64,000 nucleotides of DNA from Azorinus chamasolen (GCA_963576725.1 OY755237.1:51171090-51235089); one strand, 5' to 3'. Counted from the first letter of the stretch, positions 1 through 10,283 are shown. The notes: generated by a model from the sequence alone, not told the origin. Numbers and translations: made by a program.

Positions 1-98
1 ACACAAATCGAGGGCCGGTCCCAGATCGAGGGCCAATTCGAAAACTGTGGGCCAATCAAAATCGTGGGCTGTTTCCTCCCAAATCGTGGGCCGATGTT
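1..98. repeat. Left terminal inverted repeat, about five ATCGnGGGCC units
   Basis: Units with ATCGAGGGCC, CTGTGGGCC or ATCGTGGGC recur every ~17-22 bp. The block is the inverted partner of 3778-3850. It may start before the window. Confidence 0.6.
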
Positions 99-395
99 AA
101 CCCACAAAAACACATTACAAATACACAGATCACAAATTTGATATAAATCTAAATGCTCATGACAAAGTAAAGGTATGCTCATTAAAAAATTGCAAAAAAA
201 ACATATAGATCTATTTAGACTGGTGGATTTAAAGAAAATAAAACGTGGCGCAAAATGATACGGCGTCAAAACGGACAACATTGTGCACAAATGACGTTGT
301 ATTTTTTCAACCGTTCAATAGAATAGAATAGAATAATCAAAGGCCTGAACAGCCATAATTGCTTTCGAGTTTGATAAGCATGTTAAGTGTAAGGG

Positions 396-1456
396 AACAA
401 GGGCATGTTGTATTGCTATGCAAGACATGAGTCCCCCACCGGACTGAAAAAAACCTCCACACTCCCCACCCCACCCACCCATGGTGTGGTTGACCATGGT
501 ATATATACATGACCATCTGAATGGTATTAGTACCTACTTTCATACATTGAATCAGTAAATAAAAAGTTATTGTCCCGACAAGAAAATATGAAAAAGGGGA
601 GTAACTCCAAAAATATTGATGCTAGAGTTATTGCCCTTGTGCATGACACTACATCTCATCACGCTTGTTCCATATGAGAAGTTTCAAATCAATTGAACCA
701 GTACATAAAGAGTTACTAACTGGACAAGAAAATATGAAAAGGGGAATAACTCCAACAATATAGATGCTAGAGTTATGGCCCTTGTGCATGACACTATCCC
801 TCATCATGCGTGTTCCATATGTGAAGTTTCAAATCAATTGAACCAGTAGAGAAAGAGTTATTGTCCGGACAAAAAAATATGAAAAAGGGGAATAACTCCA
901 AAAATATTGATGCTATAATTATGGCCCTTGTGCATGACACTACTCCTGACCATGCTTCTTCAATGTGTGAAGTTATAATGAATTTGGCCTAACTTTGTAG
1001 GAGATATTGCCCGGACACGAAGTGTGACAGACGGACTGACAAGAAAATATGAAAAAGGGGAATAACTCCAAAAATATTGATGCTAGAGTTATGGCCCTTG
1101 TGTATGACACTACCCCTCATCATGATTGTTCCATATGTGAAGTTTCAAATCAATTGAACCAATAGATAAAGAGTTATTGTCCGGACAAAAAAATATGTAA
1201 AAGGGGAATAACTCCAAAAATATTGATGCTAGAGTTATGACCCTTGTGCATGACACTAGCCCTCATCATGCTTCTTCAATGTGTGAAGTTATAATTAATT
1301 TGGCTTAACTTTGTAGGAGATATGGCCCGGACAAGAAGCGTGACAGACGGACGGACAGACGGACGGACAGACGGACAGACGGACGGACGGACGGACAGAC
1401 GGACAGACGGAATCGAGCAAACCTATAGTCCCCCAACCGGTAACCGGTGGGGGACT
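396..1456 (+). mobile_element. Pearl-like (Helentron-associated type) element with ~146-bp tandem core
   Basis: It starts AACAAGGG, then a hairpin (CATGTTG...CAAGACATG), then the box AGTCCCCCACCGG. It ends CCGGTGGGGGACT, the reverse complement of that box. Inside are about five ~146-bp units (about 575-1340) carrying the conserved pair ATAACTCC...GAGTTATGGCCC, then a GACAGACGGACGG microsatellite (about 1339-1411). This matches the architecture of bivalve pearl/HINE elements. No protein is encoded. Comparison with 20581-20700 supports the boundaries. Confidence 0.75.
1339..1411. repeat. ACGG/ACAG microsatellite
   Basis: Runs of GACGGACAGACGG sit just before the 3' box of the pearl-like element, as is usual for this group. 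Confidence 0.9.
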
Positions 1457-1510
1457 AATAAGTTGCTGTACATATTAATCAATAATCACCATTTTTGACG
1501 TCTTGGAATT

Positions 1511-2960
1511 GTTTAATGTAATACTAAAAATATGACAGACTGTAGCAACAGTCAAACCATAAGCAAAGTGGTTATTAGTAACACTCAGACAGTCCTTGAT
1601 CTCAACAAGTCAGAAATGCAATGCTGAGTGACAGTGTCATCTTTCAATTCATATCAAAGCAATATCAAATGCTGTTGTGTATTTCAAAGTACTACCCTCC
1701 TTATTAATTACGAATCCTAGAATTTTAACTACTGTTTAGACAATGTAGTATGAAATTTTAGTTAAATTTTGTTCGGGTTTATATACATGTATGCAAACAC
1801 ACACACATTAATCCAAAATCTTGGTTGATTCATAATGATATCAAATGTACAGTAAATTCCTAATAATCCATATGATGTTTTATCCTATCAAAACTCCACC
1901 ATGAATTCCACTGATCATAAACTTATATGAATCCCAACTTTTATATTCCAATTTATTCTTGAAATTTGGACTGACAGCATTTTGTTATTAAGACTCAAGA
2001 TTACAGATAAATCATTTTCAAATGAATTCTATAATTGTTCTATCATTACTGGGTCTATTCAAAATAGCCAAACGGAGACTAACCCCTGTAAATATACATG
2101 ATCAGAGTAGACACTGTTTTACACCTTTTTAAAATATATCTTAATTTCCATCAGATCAGGACATTGATAGCCAAGAATGATATCATCTCTGGCTATTTCA
2201 TATCAAATTTGTTGTCAAATGTTCTTTGCTATGACATCTCCCAGGGTTTTTTCTTTGATTTTAGGGAAAGGGCATGGCCTTACCGGAGGGGAAAAATAAG
2301 CGTGAAATGTCAACATAACATTTAACATGTTCATATTTTCTCTATCAAGTGACAGTACAATTCAATTAAAAGCATTTCATGCAGTTCTGATAATTTAATG
2401 GTCTTTTTCTTGTGTGTTTTGTCTGCAACTGCATAACTCTTGGCTATTACTAAAATTGTAAACACGTCATCAATGAGTTTTCATAAAACCCCATTATAAA
2501 TCAGAAATCACAGTAAATCTCAACTATTCCATTAACCAAGACAAATATGATCGGACTTTTGGTAGATAAAGATATCATCGGCATTTTTTGTAAATGAAGA
2601 AGCCTACATGTATGTCTCGCATTTTTGCGATGACAATGGCATGAATGGAAAGTTCCATCTCGGTTTGTGGAGAAACTAATTAAATCCATTGTAGAGAGTA
2701 ATACGCATACTAGCCTGTTAACACTGCAAGAGAAGTTGGCATTTCTATCGTGTTTCATCAGTAAAATTACGCTAATAGAAAGAAATTGTTGTGGTACTGC
2801 TGGTATGAAAGCGAAAGTACAGAAACTGCGATTCATAAACGCTATACGGATTACTCGGATCTCTAGGTTAGATGGATGTATAGAAATGCGGTTAGCGTTT
2901 TATCACGTACACGGTGTCGATATAAAAAAATCCCTCTCCCTCCCTATCGGCGGAGAGGTA
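1511..2960. other. Unassigned DNA inside the 1-3850 element
   Basis: AT-rich sequence. Open frames of 75-111 codons on both strands (2098-2325, 2501-2836, 2667-2972) overlap one another and match no family I know. The motif TATCGGCGGAGA occurs twice (about 2944 and 3010). Nothing else is supported. Confidence 0.4.
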
Positions 2961-3111
2961 ATTGATCAATGAAAAACACAACAGGTTTTCTAGTTGGGAA
3001 GTCTTTGCTATCGGCGGAGAAGAAATTTATAATTTACAGACAAGCTATTGCTGCTGTAGAAACGCCAATGTGTTGCGAAAACAATGTTTAACTAAACACC
3101 AGGAATGAGGT

Positions 3112-3129
3112 TCATATACGCGTATATGA
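3112..3129. repeat. 18-bp perfect palindrome
   Basis: TCATATACGCGTATATGA is its own reverse complement. A near-identical palindrome lies at 3158-3175. Confidence 0.85.
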
Positions 3130-3157
3130 TAAATGCTGATTTTCAAGCTTGCGCAAC

Positions 3158-3175
3158 TCATATCCGCGGATATGA
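3158..3175. repeat. 18-bp perfect palindrome, partner of 3112-3129
   Basis: TCATATCCGCGGATATGA is its own reverse complement. It differs from the first palindrome only by a symmetric A-to-C and T-to-G pair around the central CGCG. Confidence 0.85.
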
Positions 3176-3304
3176 ACTTCATATCTGGTCGGATCCGGTT
3201 TTTAGTCATACCGATATTCTTTCGCGTTTTTTGGGAGTATATTCAATAATTCAAGCTTTTAAAAGGTTGATCTTGTGTAGACTAGAAGTTATCTGACAAA
3301 GCGA

Positions 3305-3474
3305 AGTGTTATTAAATGCATGAAAAGTAAATAAATTAATGAACAATTTACAACAAAACTAGTTTAGAATTGAAGAGAACTATTTTCTCTTGCGCATGTT
3401 CACAAGAAATGGTGAACTCTTTGCCGTAAAAACGACCGATCGCTATATTGCATTCTTCGAAAGCAATAAAAAAC
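3305..3474 (+). repeat. Copy A of a diverged repeat ending in two stem-loops
   Basis: It aligns over ~165 bp with 22052-22211. The last 80 bp contain GTTCAC...GTGAAC (3398-3417) and a second stem TATTGC...GCAATA (3446-3468) followed by an A-run. Both stems are kept in the other copy although their bases differ. A short block upstream (about 3060-3084, AACGCCAATG...TTGCGAAAAC) also matches 21939-21962. It is unknown whether this is a transposon end or a non-coding RNA. Confidence 0.55.
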
Positions 3475-3492
3475 GAAACAATAGACTCGCTC

Positions 3493-3612
3493 CACTGGCA
3501 CTCGATCGAAAAATGCTATAGTTTATTTATACATAGCAACTAGTACATTAATACGTATATGATATGACTATTATATTATACAACTATAGTCTTTTTCTAT
3601 CAAGTGCCAGTG
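3493..3612. mobile_element. 120-bp MITE with ~28-bp inverted ends
   Basis: The left end CACTGGCACTCGATCG and the right end (reverse complement CACTGGCACTTGATAG) pair over ~28 bp with few mismatches, and the centre is AT-rich. No clear target duplication is seen. Confidence 0.7.
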
Positions 3613-3777
3613 ACTAGCTTGTAGACGTCGGAGTGAAACTAGATCTAGTTCAGAACCGATGTCAAAAGACCTGAACCCATATTGGTTCTGGAAAGAGATG
3701 GATTTTATAACAGAAGTTGCATGATCGAAGGCTTAAAATCCTATGTGGGGGGCTAAAGCGCCTTTCAAGATTTCAGA

Positions 3778-3850
3778 AAACAGACCACGATTTTAGATCG
3801 GCCCACGATTTTCGAATCGACCCTCAATCTGGGATTGACCCACGATATAT
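3778..3850. repeat. Right terminal inverted repeat
   Basis: Reverse complement of the first ~80 bp of the window, with repeated CCCACGAT units. Confidence 0.6.
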
Positions 3851-3973
3851 ATGATTCCACAGTTTCCTCCACGGCCAAACATTCCTGTGTCCAGTGCTAC
3901 TATAACAATTAGTCTAATTAATATTCATGATGTCATTATTTCTTACATAAATATTCATGGAGTAAAGGCTTAA
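3851..3973 (+). mobile_element. B1 MITE, 3' half
   Basis: It carries the B1 tail TTAATATTCATGATGTCATT and ends in GGAGTAAAGGCTTAA. Its left half is cut off by the 1-3850 element. Confidence 0.7.
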
Positions 3974-4050
3974 GCAAATAGAGCAGATCCTGATAGATGG
4001 CTCCTACAGGAATCCTCGGATCTAGGTCTACCGTATCTGCAAGGCATTAA
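3970..4050. mobile_element. Short CAAACAG-type MITE core between two TTAA sites
   Basis: A degenerate AGCAGATCCTGAT/ATCTAGGTCTAC hairpin around GGCTCCTACAGGA. It shares TTAA with both neighbours. Confidence 0.5.
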
Positions 4051-5247
4051 CCCTTTCCCTATTCTATGTTTATTCCAAATTTCAATACCTACTGAATATT
4101 CATGGACAAAATAGTTATAATAAAAGAAAATGTGTCCATGGGACACGGATGCCCCCGCCAGGTTTTTTTCTAGGTTGCATTAAAATTGATTTACTTAAGG
4201 TTTGCATGTTTGCCTCATGCAGATTTATTTCTATCAATTAATATGATCTCTATTCAAAAATTAAGTTTTTCGGAATTCTCAAATAATAAAGGATGGCTGG
4301 AAATAATGTGGTAACAAAATTTGTTTTATTTATCTGTGAATGACCTAAATAAAACATTGTACTAATACTATGTGTGGTAAGTTTTACGCGGAAGACATAC
4401 TAAATTAAAAATTCTAAGTTCTGTCAAACAGGAAGTGGACATGTGGCAGATTTGAAACTGTCTTTCACCATATAGTTGTCCATACTAATGCTCTGTGCCA
4501 AATATCAGGAAGCTGGGTTGTGTGATTCCTGAGAAAAATGTGACAGAAATTATTTGGTGGGACGGTGAAGCAAGACGGATAGTGATCTCTATACATGTAT
4601 ATATGATATGTTCCTCTGCGAAACTCAGGCGACACAATATTTTACTACATGTATAATCTAATTTTTTTTATAATTCTGTATATATTACAATAACACATTA
4701 CTAACAATATAAGCATAAACAGGAAGAAGATTGTTAAACAATCACCAAAATTCAATAAAAGTGTCGGCATTCCAGCATACACAAGCCGAGAAATCTTTGA
4801 CAGAATATTTTTTTATTAAACAACCATCAAAATTCAATCTATGTGTCAGCAAACAGAAAGTAGTTGAACGACAGTTGAACGAAAAGGGGAGACACAGTAC
4901 AACTGACTATTATTATGCTTCAAACCAAATATCAAATAATTCCAGCATAATATTATACAAGCCAAGAAATCTTTGACGAAAATTTTACAGGACGGACATA
5001 CGAACGGATGTATGGGACGTACGGACAAGTGTAAAACTTAATGCCCCCGTCACATAAAGGCGGGGGCATAATGAACTATAGAAGGAAAAACATTGTAGCC
5101 AGTTTAGAAAGTAAAGAAACAGATCTATAAAATTCCATTTGCAAACAGAGCAGACTCTGATCAAATGGATCCTACATGAGTTGTCTGATCTGGGTCTACT
5201 CTGTCTGCAAGTGTGTGAAAAGCTGTTTATATGAGGGAATGGGTTAA
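4047..5247 (+). mobile_element. B2 MITE split by a pearl-like insertion
   Basis: It starts TTAACCCTTTCCCT and ends GGGAATGGGTTAA. The internal core GCAAACAGAGCAGACTCTGATC pairs with GATCTGGGTCTACTCTGTCTGC. Intact B2 copies (e.g. 6197-6434) show that 4122-5069 is an insertion. Confidence 0.75.
4122..5069 (+). mobile_element. Pearl-like element, ATGCCCCC-box type
   Basis: It starts AAAAGAAAAT with the hairpin GTGTCCATGGGACAC and the box GATGCCCCCGCC. It ends GGCGGGGGCAT followed by AAT. The interior holds two partial copies of a ~110-bp unit and ACGGAC microsatellite remnants (about 4981-5025). It is inserted in a B2 MITE with no visible target duplication. Confidence 0.7.
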
Positions 5248-5475
5248 AAGGCATTACTATAGAGTAAAGGGTTAACTCTGTAATCTAGTGGCGAAGCCAG
5301 GATTTCATACGAAAACAGTTTGACCATAGATCTGCAAAGAAATGAGAGAAATTTATTTTGAGAGTTGCAGCAGACAACAATTGTTGCAGATGAAAAAGTA
5401 TAACGGGCAAGGAGTTACTGGTAATTCTTATAAAGAACCACAATCCATTTTAGACACAGACAAACTCTGTGCCCC

Positions 5476-5728
5476 TCAGAGTCCAAACTGATGGATTCCT
5501 GGGGATGTGTTCAACCCTTACAGTCCAAACTGATGGATTCCTGGGGATGTGTTCAACCCTTAGAGTCCAAACTGATGATTCCTGGGGATGTGTTCAACCC
5601 TTAGAGTCCAAACTGATGGATTCCTGGGGATGTGTTCAACCCTCAGAGTCCAAACTGATGGGTTCCTGGGGATGTGTTCAACCCTCAGAGTCCAAACTGA
5701 TGGGTTCCTGGGGATGTGTTCAACCCTT
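5476..5728. repeat. 42-bp minisatellite, about 6 copies
   Basis: The unit is GAGTCCAAACTGATGG / ATTCCTGGGGATGTG / TTCAACCCT plus two bases. One copy lacks a base. The length is a multiple of three, so the array gives repetitive open frames in several phases that are not genes. Confidence 0.9.
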
Positions 5729-5920
5729 TACCTTGGGAATAATTATAGTCACTTCATGAATACATGTATGTGTTACAAGGGAAATATTAGCCATATCAGA
5801 AACTTTGGGATCAGTTCTGTATATCTCAAAAGCAAAAAGCAAACCCTGATCAGCCTGCTCCTACAGAATCCATCTTATCTGGTTCTATTTTGTTTGCATA
5901 GGTGTCTCTATGAGGCAAAG

Positions 5921-6172
5921 GGTTGATCCTTTCCTTTATATAAATGCCTTTTCATGCATTTGCAAACAGAGTAGACCCAGATCAGATGGCTCCTATAGGA
6001 GCTGTCTGAACAGGCTCTGCTCTGTTTGCTTATGACATGATATATATCTGATTCTACAGTTTACAGTCTGAGTAAAAACATCCTTTGAAAATTTTACACT
6101 ATAAAAATTCAGCTAATAAAATATTCATGATGTCATTATTTCTTACATGAATATTGAACAGGTAAAGGGTTA
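5921..6172 (+). mobile_element. B1 MITE
   Basis: CAAACAGAGTAGACCCAGATC hairpin around GGCTCCTATAGGAGC, with the B1 tail TAATAAAATATTCATGATG and the end GGTAAAGGGTTAA. The left end is slightly decayed (TTGATCCTTTCC). Confidence 0.8.
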
Positions 6173-6196
6173 ACAGAAATTGATAAAAATAGAAAA

Positions 6197-6434
6197 TTAA
6201 CCCTTTCCTTCATATAAATGCCTATTCACGCATTTGCAAACAGAGAAGACCCAGATCAGATGGCTCCTGTAGGAGCCATCTAATAAGGGTCTGCTCTGTT
6301 TCCTAATGGAATTTGATCTGTTTCTTTAGCTTCTAAAATGGATACAATGCTCCTCCTTCCATATTTCATTATAACTATTTTGCCCATGAATATTCAGTAG
6401 GTATTAAAAAAATACAGAACAGGGAAAGGGTTAA
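6197..6434 (-). mobile_element. B2 MITE
   Basis: TTAACCCTTTCC at the left, GGGAAAGGGTTAA at the right, and a CAAACAG hairpin near the left end. It is the empty reference for the split copy at 4047-5247. Confidence 0.85.
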
Positions 6435-6520
6435 AACACACGTTGTATGGTAGTCAATGACCTGTTAGCATGCTAAAAATTAAAATTCCATTCATCTTCT
6501 GAATGCAAGGAAACAAGTAT

Positions 6521-8036
6521 CGGACATTTGCTAACACATAGGACCCATAAACCCTAGAGGAGCCCTTTCTATTCAGACATTTGCTAACACACAGGACCTA
6601 AATCATAGAGGAGCCCTCTCTGTTCAAACATTTGCTAAAGCCCCGTTCCCACTGTCCCGGATTGGCCCATGGTACGTCCCAGATGTGTGGTCCGGGGGAA
6701 ACCGTGTCAAACCGGGAGTACATCCCTGGCGGCACCGTTAACATCTGGGAAGATCCCTGATGAACCCTATTGATCCGGCTTAATCCGGCAGACAGCCCCG
6801 GATGTTTTAAAATGTTTAAAACAACCGGGAGTCACCAGGAAAGATATCCAAAACCGGCTTAATCCTGGCAATTCTGGGACAACGCCAGTATATTCCGGTG
6901 CAGGTCCGGGTCTCTACCCTGGCTTTAGCGTGATAGTCCCTAGTAATCCGGGATGTTGGCGAGCACCTCATCCACGATAGACCTTTAATGAACCCCCGGC
7001 ATTTGGCCGGTATAGCTCCGGTGTACGACGGTATAGTCCCGTTTTGTACTGGTGGAGTTAGGGACTGGCAAGGTATGAGCCGGTTTGTCTGCCGGTCGAC
7101 CCCCGTTTATTCCCGGGTAACGCCGGCTTGTCACCTGCGCACACCCGGGATATGACGGGGTGATACCGGCGGCAACAGCGGCACTACTGGCGACACACCG
7201 GATTGTATCGTGTTCAACCGGGAAAACGCCGGCCCTACACCGTAAATACACCGTGCCAAACAGGAAACTAACCGGGATAGTCCAAGGTCAAACTGGAAGA
7301 TCCTGCTTCTAAATCGGGGGTACACTGAGGCAATGTCGGGAATATGGGAATGTACATTTATTTTTTAAGAAATAAGGTCCCGTACCATCCCGGACGCCGG
7401 CTTTTTCTTCGCCGGAAAGTACCATGGACCGGGACCAGCACCGTGACAGTGGGAACGGGGCTTAACACAATAGGACCCATAAATCCTAGAGGAGCCCTCT
7501 CTGTTCAGATATTTGCTAACACATAGGACCCATAAATCCTAGAGGAGCCCTCTCTGTTCAGACATTTGCCAGCACATAGGACCCATAAATCCTAGAGGAG
7601 CCCTCTCTGTTTAGACATTTGCTAACACATAGGACCCATAAATCCTAGAGGAGTCCTCTCTGTTCAAATATTTGCTAACATAATTTTTTATAGGACCCAT
7701 AAATCCTAGAGGAGCCCTCTCTGTTCAGACATTTGCTAACACACAGGACCTAAATCCTAGAGGAGCCCTCTCTGTTCAGACATTTGCTGACACATAGGAC
7801 CCATAAATCCTAGAGGAGCCCTCTCTGTTCAGACATTTGCTAACACACAGGACCTAAATCCTAGAGGAGCCCTCTCTGTTCAGACATTTGCTAACACACA
7901 GGACCTAAATCCTAGAGGAGCCCTCTCTGTTCAGACAGTTGCTAACACACAGGACCTAAATCCTAGAGGAGCCCTCTGATCAGACATTTGCTAACACACA
8001 AGAACTAAATCCTAGAGGAGCCCTCTTTGTTCAGAC
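6521..8036. repeat. ~53-bp minisatellite, about 13 copies, interrupted
   Basis: The unit is ACATTTGCTAACACATAGG / ACCCATAAATCCTAGAGG / AGCCCTCTCTGTTCAG. Copies at 6521-6638 and 7463-8036 are parted by the Harbinger-type element. Length variants lack the CCAT of ACCCATAAAT. The AGGAGCCCTCT part resembles the right arm of D-family MITEs such as 13705-13901. Confidence 0.9.
6639..7462. mobile_element. PIF/Harbinger-type non-autonomous transposon
   Basis: The ends AGCCCCGTTCCCACTGTC are perfect 18-bp inverted repeats. A TAA duplication flanks it (6636-6638 and 7463-7465), as expected for the TWA target of PIF/Harbinger. It lies within one unit of the 53-bp minisatellite, so the target is unambiguous. 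The interior is clearly GC-richer than its surroundings and full of CCGG-type motifs. Two short minus-strand frames (6985-7251, 7131-7325) have no recognisable domain, and no transposase is visible. Confidence 0.8.
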
Positions 8037-8111
8037 TCTGCATTGTTTATCACTCAAACATCTTCTCATTACACCACATCCTTTCATACTAAATGGATCC
8101 TATAATCAACA

Positions 8112-8270
8112 CTTAACTCCATAAATATGCCGTTCTATGCCTTTGCAAACAGAGTAGACCCAGATCAGCCAGCGACAAGACCCAGATCAGACAGCTCCTG
8201 TAGCTGTCTGATCTGGGTCTGCTTTGTTTGCAAAGGTATGAAAAAGTGTTTGTATGTGAGAAAGGGTAAA
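8112..8270 (+). mobile_element. B-family MITE, rearranged
   Basis: TTAACTCCATAAATATGCC start, and a CAAACAGAGTAGACCCAGATC hairpin with a partly duplicated left arm (GACCCAGATCAG twice). The right terminus is decayed. Confidence 0.65.
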
Positions 8271-8284
8271 GATGAATCAAAGTT

Positions 8285-8990
8285 AACAAGAGCCCCGTGT
8301 GTCGGAGGATTATACGCCCTAAGTATGTGCCGTCATAACATGCACAGTATTAATGTTAGATGAGTCATCCTGACCTTGACCTTTGACCCCAGTGACCTCA
8401 AAATCAATAGGGGTCATCTACTAGCCATGACCAACCTTCCTACTAAGTATGAATACTTATCAAGTTATTGAGCAGACAAGATTTTTTAGTTGAAGGTCAC
8501 TGTGACATTGACCTTTGACCAATTGATCTCAAAATCAATAGGGGTTATCTAATAGCCATGACCAACCTTTTTAATAAATATGAAGACAGAACACCTAATA
8601 CTTATCAAGTTATTGAGCGGACAAGATTTTTGAGTTGAAGGTCAGTGACACTGACCTCAAAATCAATAGGGGTCATCTACTAGTCATGACCAACCTTCCT
8701 ATTAAGTATGAAGACAGCACACCTAAAAGTTATCTAGTTATTGAGCGGACAAATATTTTTGAATTGAAGGTCACTGTGACCTTGATCTTTGACCTCAAAA
8801 TCAATAGGGGTCAACTTCTAGCCATGACAAACCTTCCTACTAAGTATGAAGGCAGCACACTGAATAGTTATCAAGTTATTGAGCGGACAAAGATGTGGCT
8901 AACAGACAGACGGACTGATGGAAGGATGGACGGATAGACAAACGGACAAGCACCATACCATTGTATGATCGAAGTTACCTTTGGGCGTAT
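8285..8990 (+). mobile_element. Pearl-like element, TACGCCC-box type
   Basis: It starts AACAAGAGCCCCGTGTGTCG with the box ATACGCCCTAAG. It ends TTTGGGCGTAT followed by an A-run. Between lie about four ~140-bp units with TGACCTTGACCTTTGACC and ATCAATAGGGGTCA, then GACGGACTGATGG microsatellite. The unit at 8768-8782 contains the palindrome AGGTCACTGTGACCT. The 100-codon frame at 8635-8937 is repeat-derived. Confidence 0.75.
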
Positions 8991-9098
8991 AAAAAATGGG
9001 CAGGACTTTTGAATCTGATCTCATCTTTTATGTAACTCTGACTATTTATGAGCACACTATCTATTGTACACAGGATGTTTTAGCCATGGAAGAACTGT

Positions 9099-9333
9099 TT
9101 AACTCATTCCCTCATAGGCTATTTTTAGATCCAACCACTTTGAATAAATCTACCAAAAAGGAGCATTAACTAGAGAAAAGGAAAATTTTAGAATTCTGCA
9201 GTTTGAAACCATTGTGATAGAGCATTAATTTTACTCCTATAGGAGCAAATGCTCTATTTATCACAATTGTTTCAATAGGTGATTTTTACAGAGGCATAGA
9301 AAAGCGTATTAAATTTATGGAGGAAAGGTTTAC
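9099..9333 (-). mobile_element. Family A MITE
   Basis: It starts TTAACTCATTCCCTCATAGG. The central palindrome GAAACCATTGTGAT...ATCACAATTGTTTC surrounds CTCCTATAGGAG. It ends ATTTATGGAGGAAAGG. Confidence 0.8.
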
Positions 9334-9930
9334 TCTGATCTAAATAATTCCATAAGTTATCAGAATAGCCCCGAGATGATTCAAAAGAATGGTCACAACA
9401 TAAAGTTGGGTGAATAAAGGATGATTTTAGCATTTGAATACATACCATTATAATAGCTCTGATTAATACTGTATGTCTTTTGTGGAAAGAAGTATCCTAG
9501 GATACTTTTAGAAACTTTCCAAACCGGATTTGGCACTCATGTAGCCAACGAATACATACTTAAATTTTTTTCAATGAAAACATATTCATAACTGCAAAAA
9601 GTAAATTTCTCTTGAAACTTGAAATTATGATATAATGTGTGTCATAGTGACACACTATATCATAAAACTCTTACAGACAGTAAATGTTACATCACAAAGA
9701 CATTTCACTGTCATCAAATTATTTATAGAAAATTATTTAATTTTGCCAGATTAGTTTCTATGAAGCTTTAGTTTTCTCTTGTTTTATGTCAAGTTATTGC
9801 ACACGTGTTCTAGCTGTAAATGTGCATAAAATTGGCTTTTCCTTGCGTTTGTTTACTTTTTGCTTGCTAATAATTCACGTTTGTCCACAAAAATTGTCAT
9901 TTGCTGAAATTCTGAGTTGAATTTTTCTTC
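9334..9930. other. Mostly unassigned AT-rich DNA
   Basis: It contains a half-copy of the GTGGTCACAACATA hairpin family (about 9371-9420) and a strong short hairpin at 9629-9663 (TGTGTGTCA-TAG-TGACACAC). I see no gene. Confidence 0.4.
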
Positions 9931-9939
9931 ATCTGATTA

Positions 9940-10040
9940 CAGAATGCAGAACACTTTGGGTCTGCTGATAAGATGCAGAGAAAATTAGCATCTGATCTGG
10001 ATCCAAACTTACAACTTGTTTGCATAGGTAATCACAAATT
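9940..10040. repeat. C-family MITE core fragment
   Basis: TTTGGGTCTGCTGATAAGATGC and GCATCTGATCTGGATCCAAAC are the two arms of the TTTGGATCCTGATGAGATGC hairpin. Although preceded by a good splice-acceptor-like TTCATCTGATTACAG, the stretch is better explained as a MITE core. Confidence 0.5.
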
Positions 10041-10060
10041 CAATGTTAGCGTGGAAAGAT

Positions 10061-10283
10061 TTAACACTTTTCACTCCTTTGCAAATAGAGTAGATCCAGA
10101 TCAGACGGCTCCTAGAGGAGCTGTCTTATCAGGGTCTGCTCTGTTTGCTTATGAAATTATAATAGAAATGACTCTACCATTTCCACTAAAATCCTGTGTA
10201 CATATGACATTATAAAAATTCAGCTAATTAATAAACATGGTGTCATTAATTCCAAGATGAATTTTCAACTGGGAAAGGGTTAA
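10061..10283 (+). mobile_element. B1 MITE
   Basis: TTAACACTTTTCACTCC to GGGAAAGGGTTAA, with the GTAGATCCAGATCAGACGGC hairpin around CTCCTAGAGGAG. Confidence 0.8.

Larger units (their letters stand above)
332..1510. repeat. Host repeat interrupted by a pearl-like insertion
   Basis: The flanks 335-395 (AATCAAAGGCCTGAAC...) and 1457-1505 (AGTTGCTGTACAT...GACGTCTTGG) are joined directly to each other in the copy at 20581-20700, which lacks the intervening 396-1456. The pair gives a filled and an empty version of one repeat. Confidence 0.7.
1..3850. mobile_element. Element with long terminal inverted repeats of ATCGTGGGCC motifs (left end at window edge)
   Basis: Positions 1-98 and the reverse complement of 3778-3850 align for about 70 bp, so the 3.8 kb between them is bounded by long inverted ends. 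Each end is itself a short series of ~20-bp units around ATCGTGGGCC or ATCGAGGGCC. The sequence right of 3850 is the 3' half of a B1 MITE whose 5' half is missing, so the element probably inserted into that MITE, with the other half left of the window. No transposase was recognised inside. The superfamily is unknown. Confidence 0.5.

Noticed and set aside
1339..1411. CRISPR-like array (regular short repeats)
   Set aside because: It is a continuous ACGG/ACAG microsatellite without spacers; the other arrays are head-to-tail minisatellites in a eukaryotic context.
8127..8363. Frames containing FANRVDPDQ-like peptides here and at 9973, 13486, 25149 and 25681
   Set aside because: All are translations of the CAAACAGAGTAGACCCAGATC hairpin of B-family MITEs, not a protein family.
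9944..10028. Exon-like segment with acceptor TTCATCTGATTACAG and donor ATAG/GTAATC
   Set aside because: The segment is made of the two arms of the C-family hairpin; similar arms occur at many places without splice sites.
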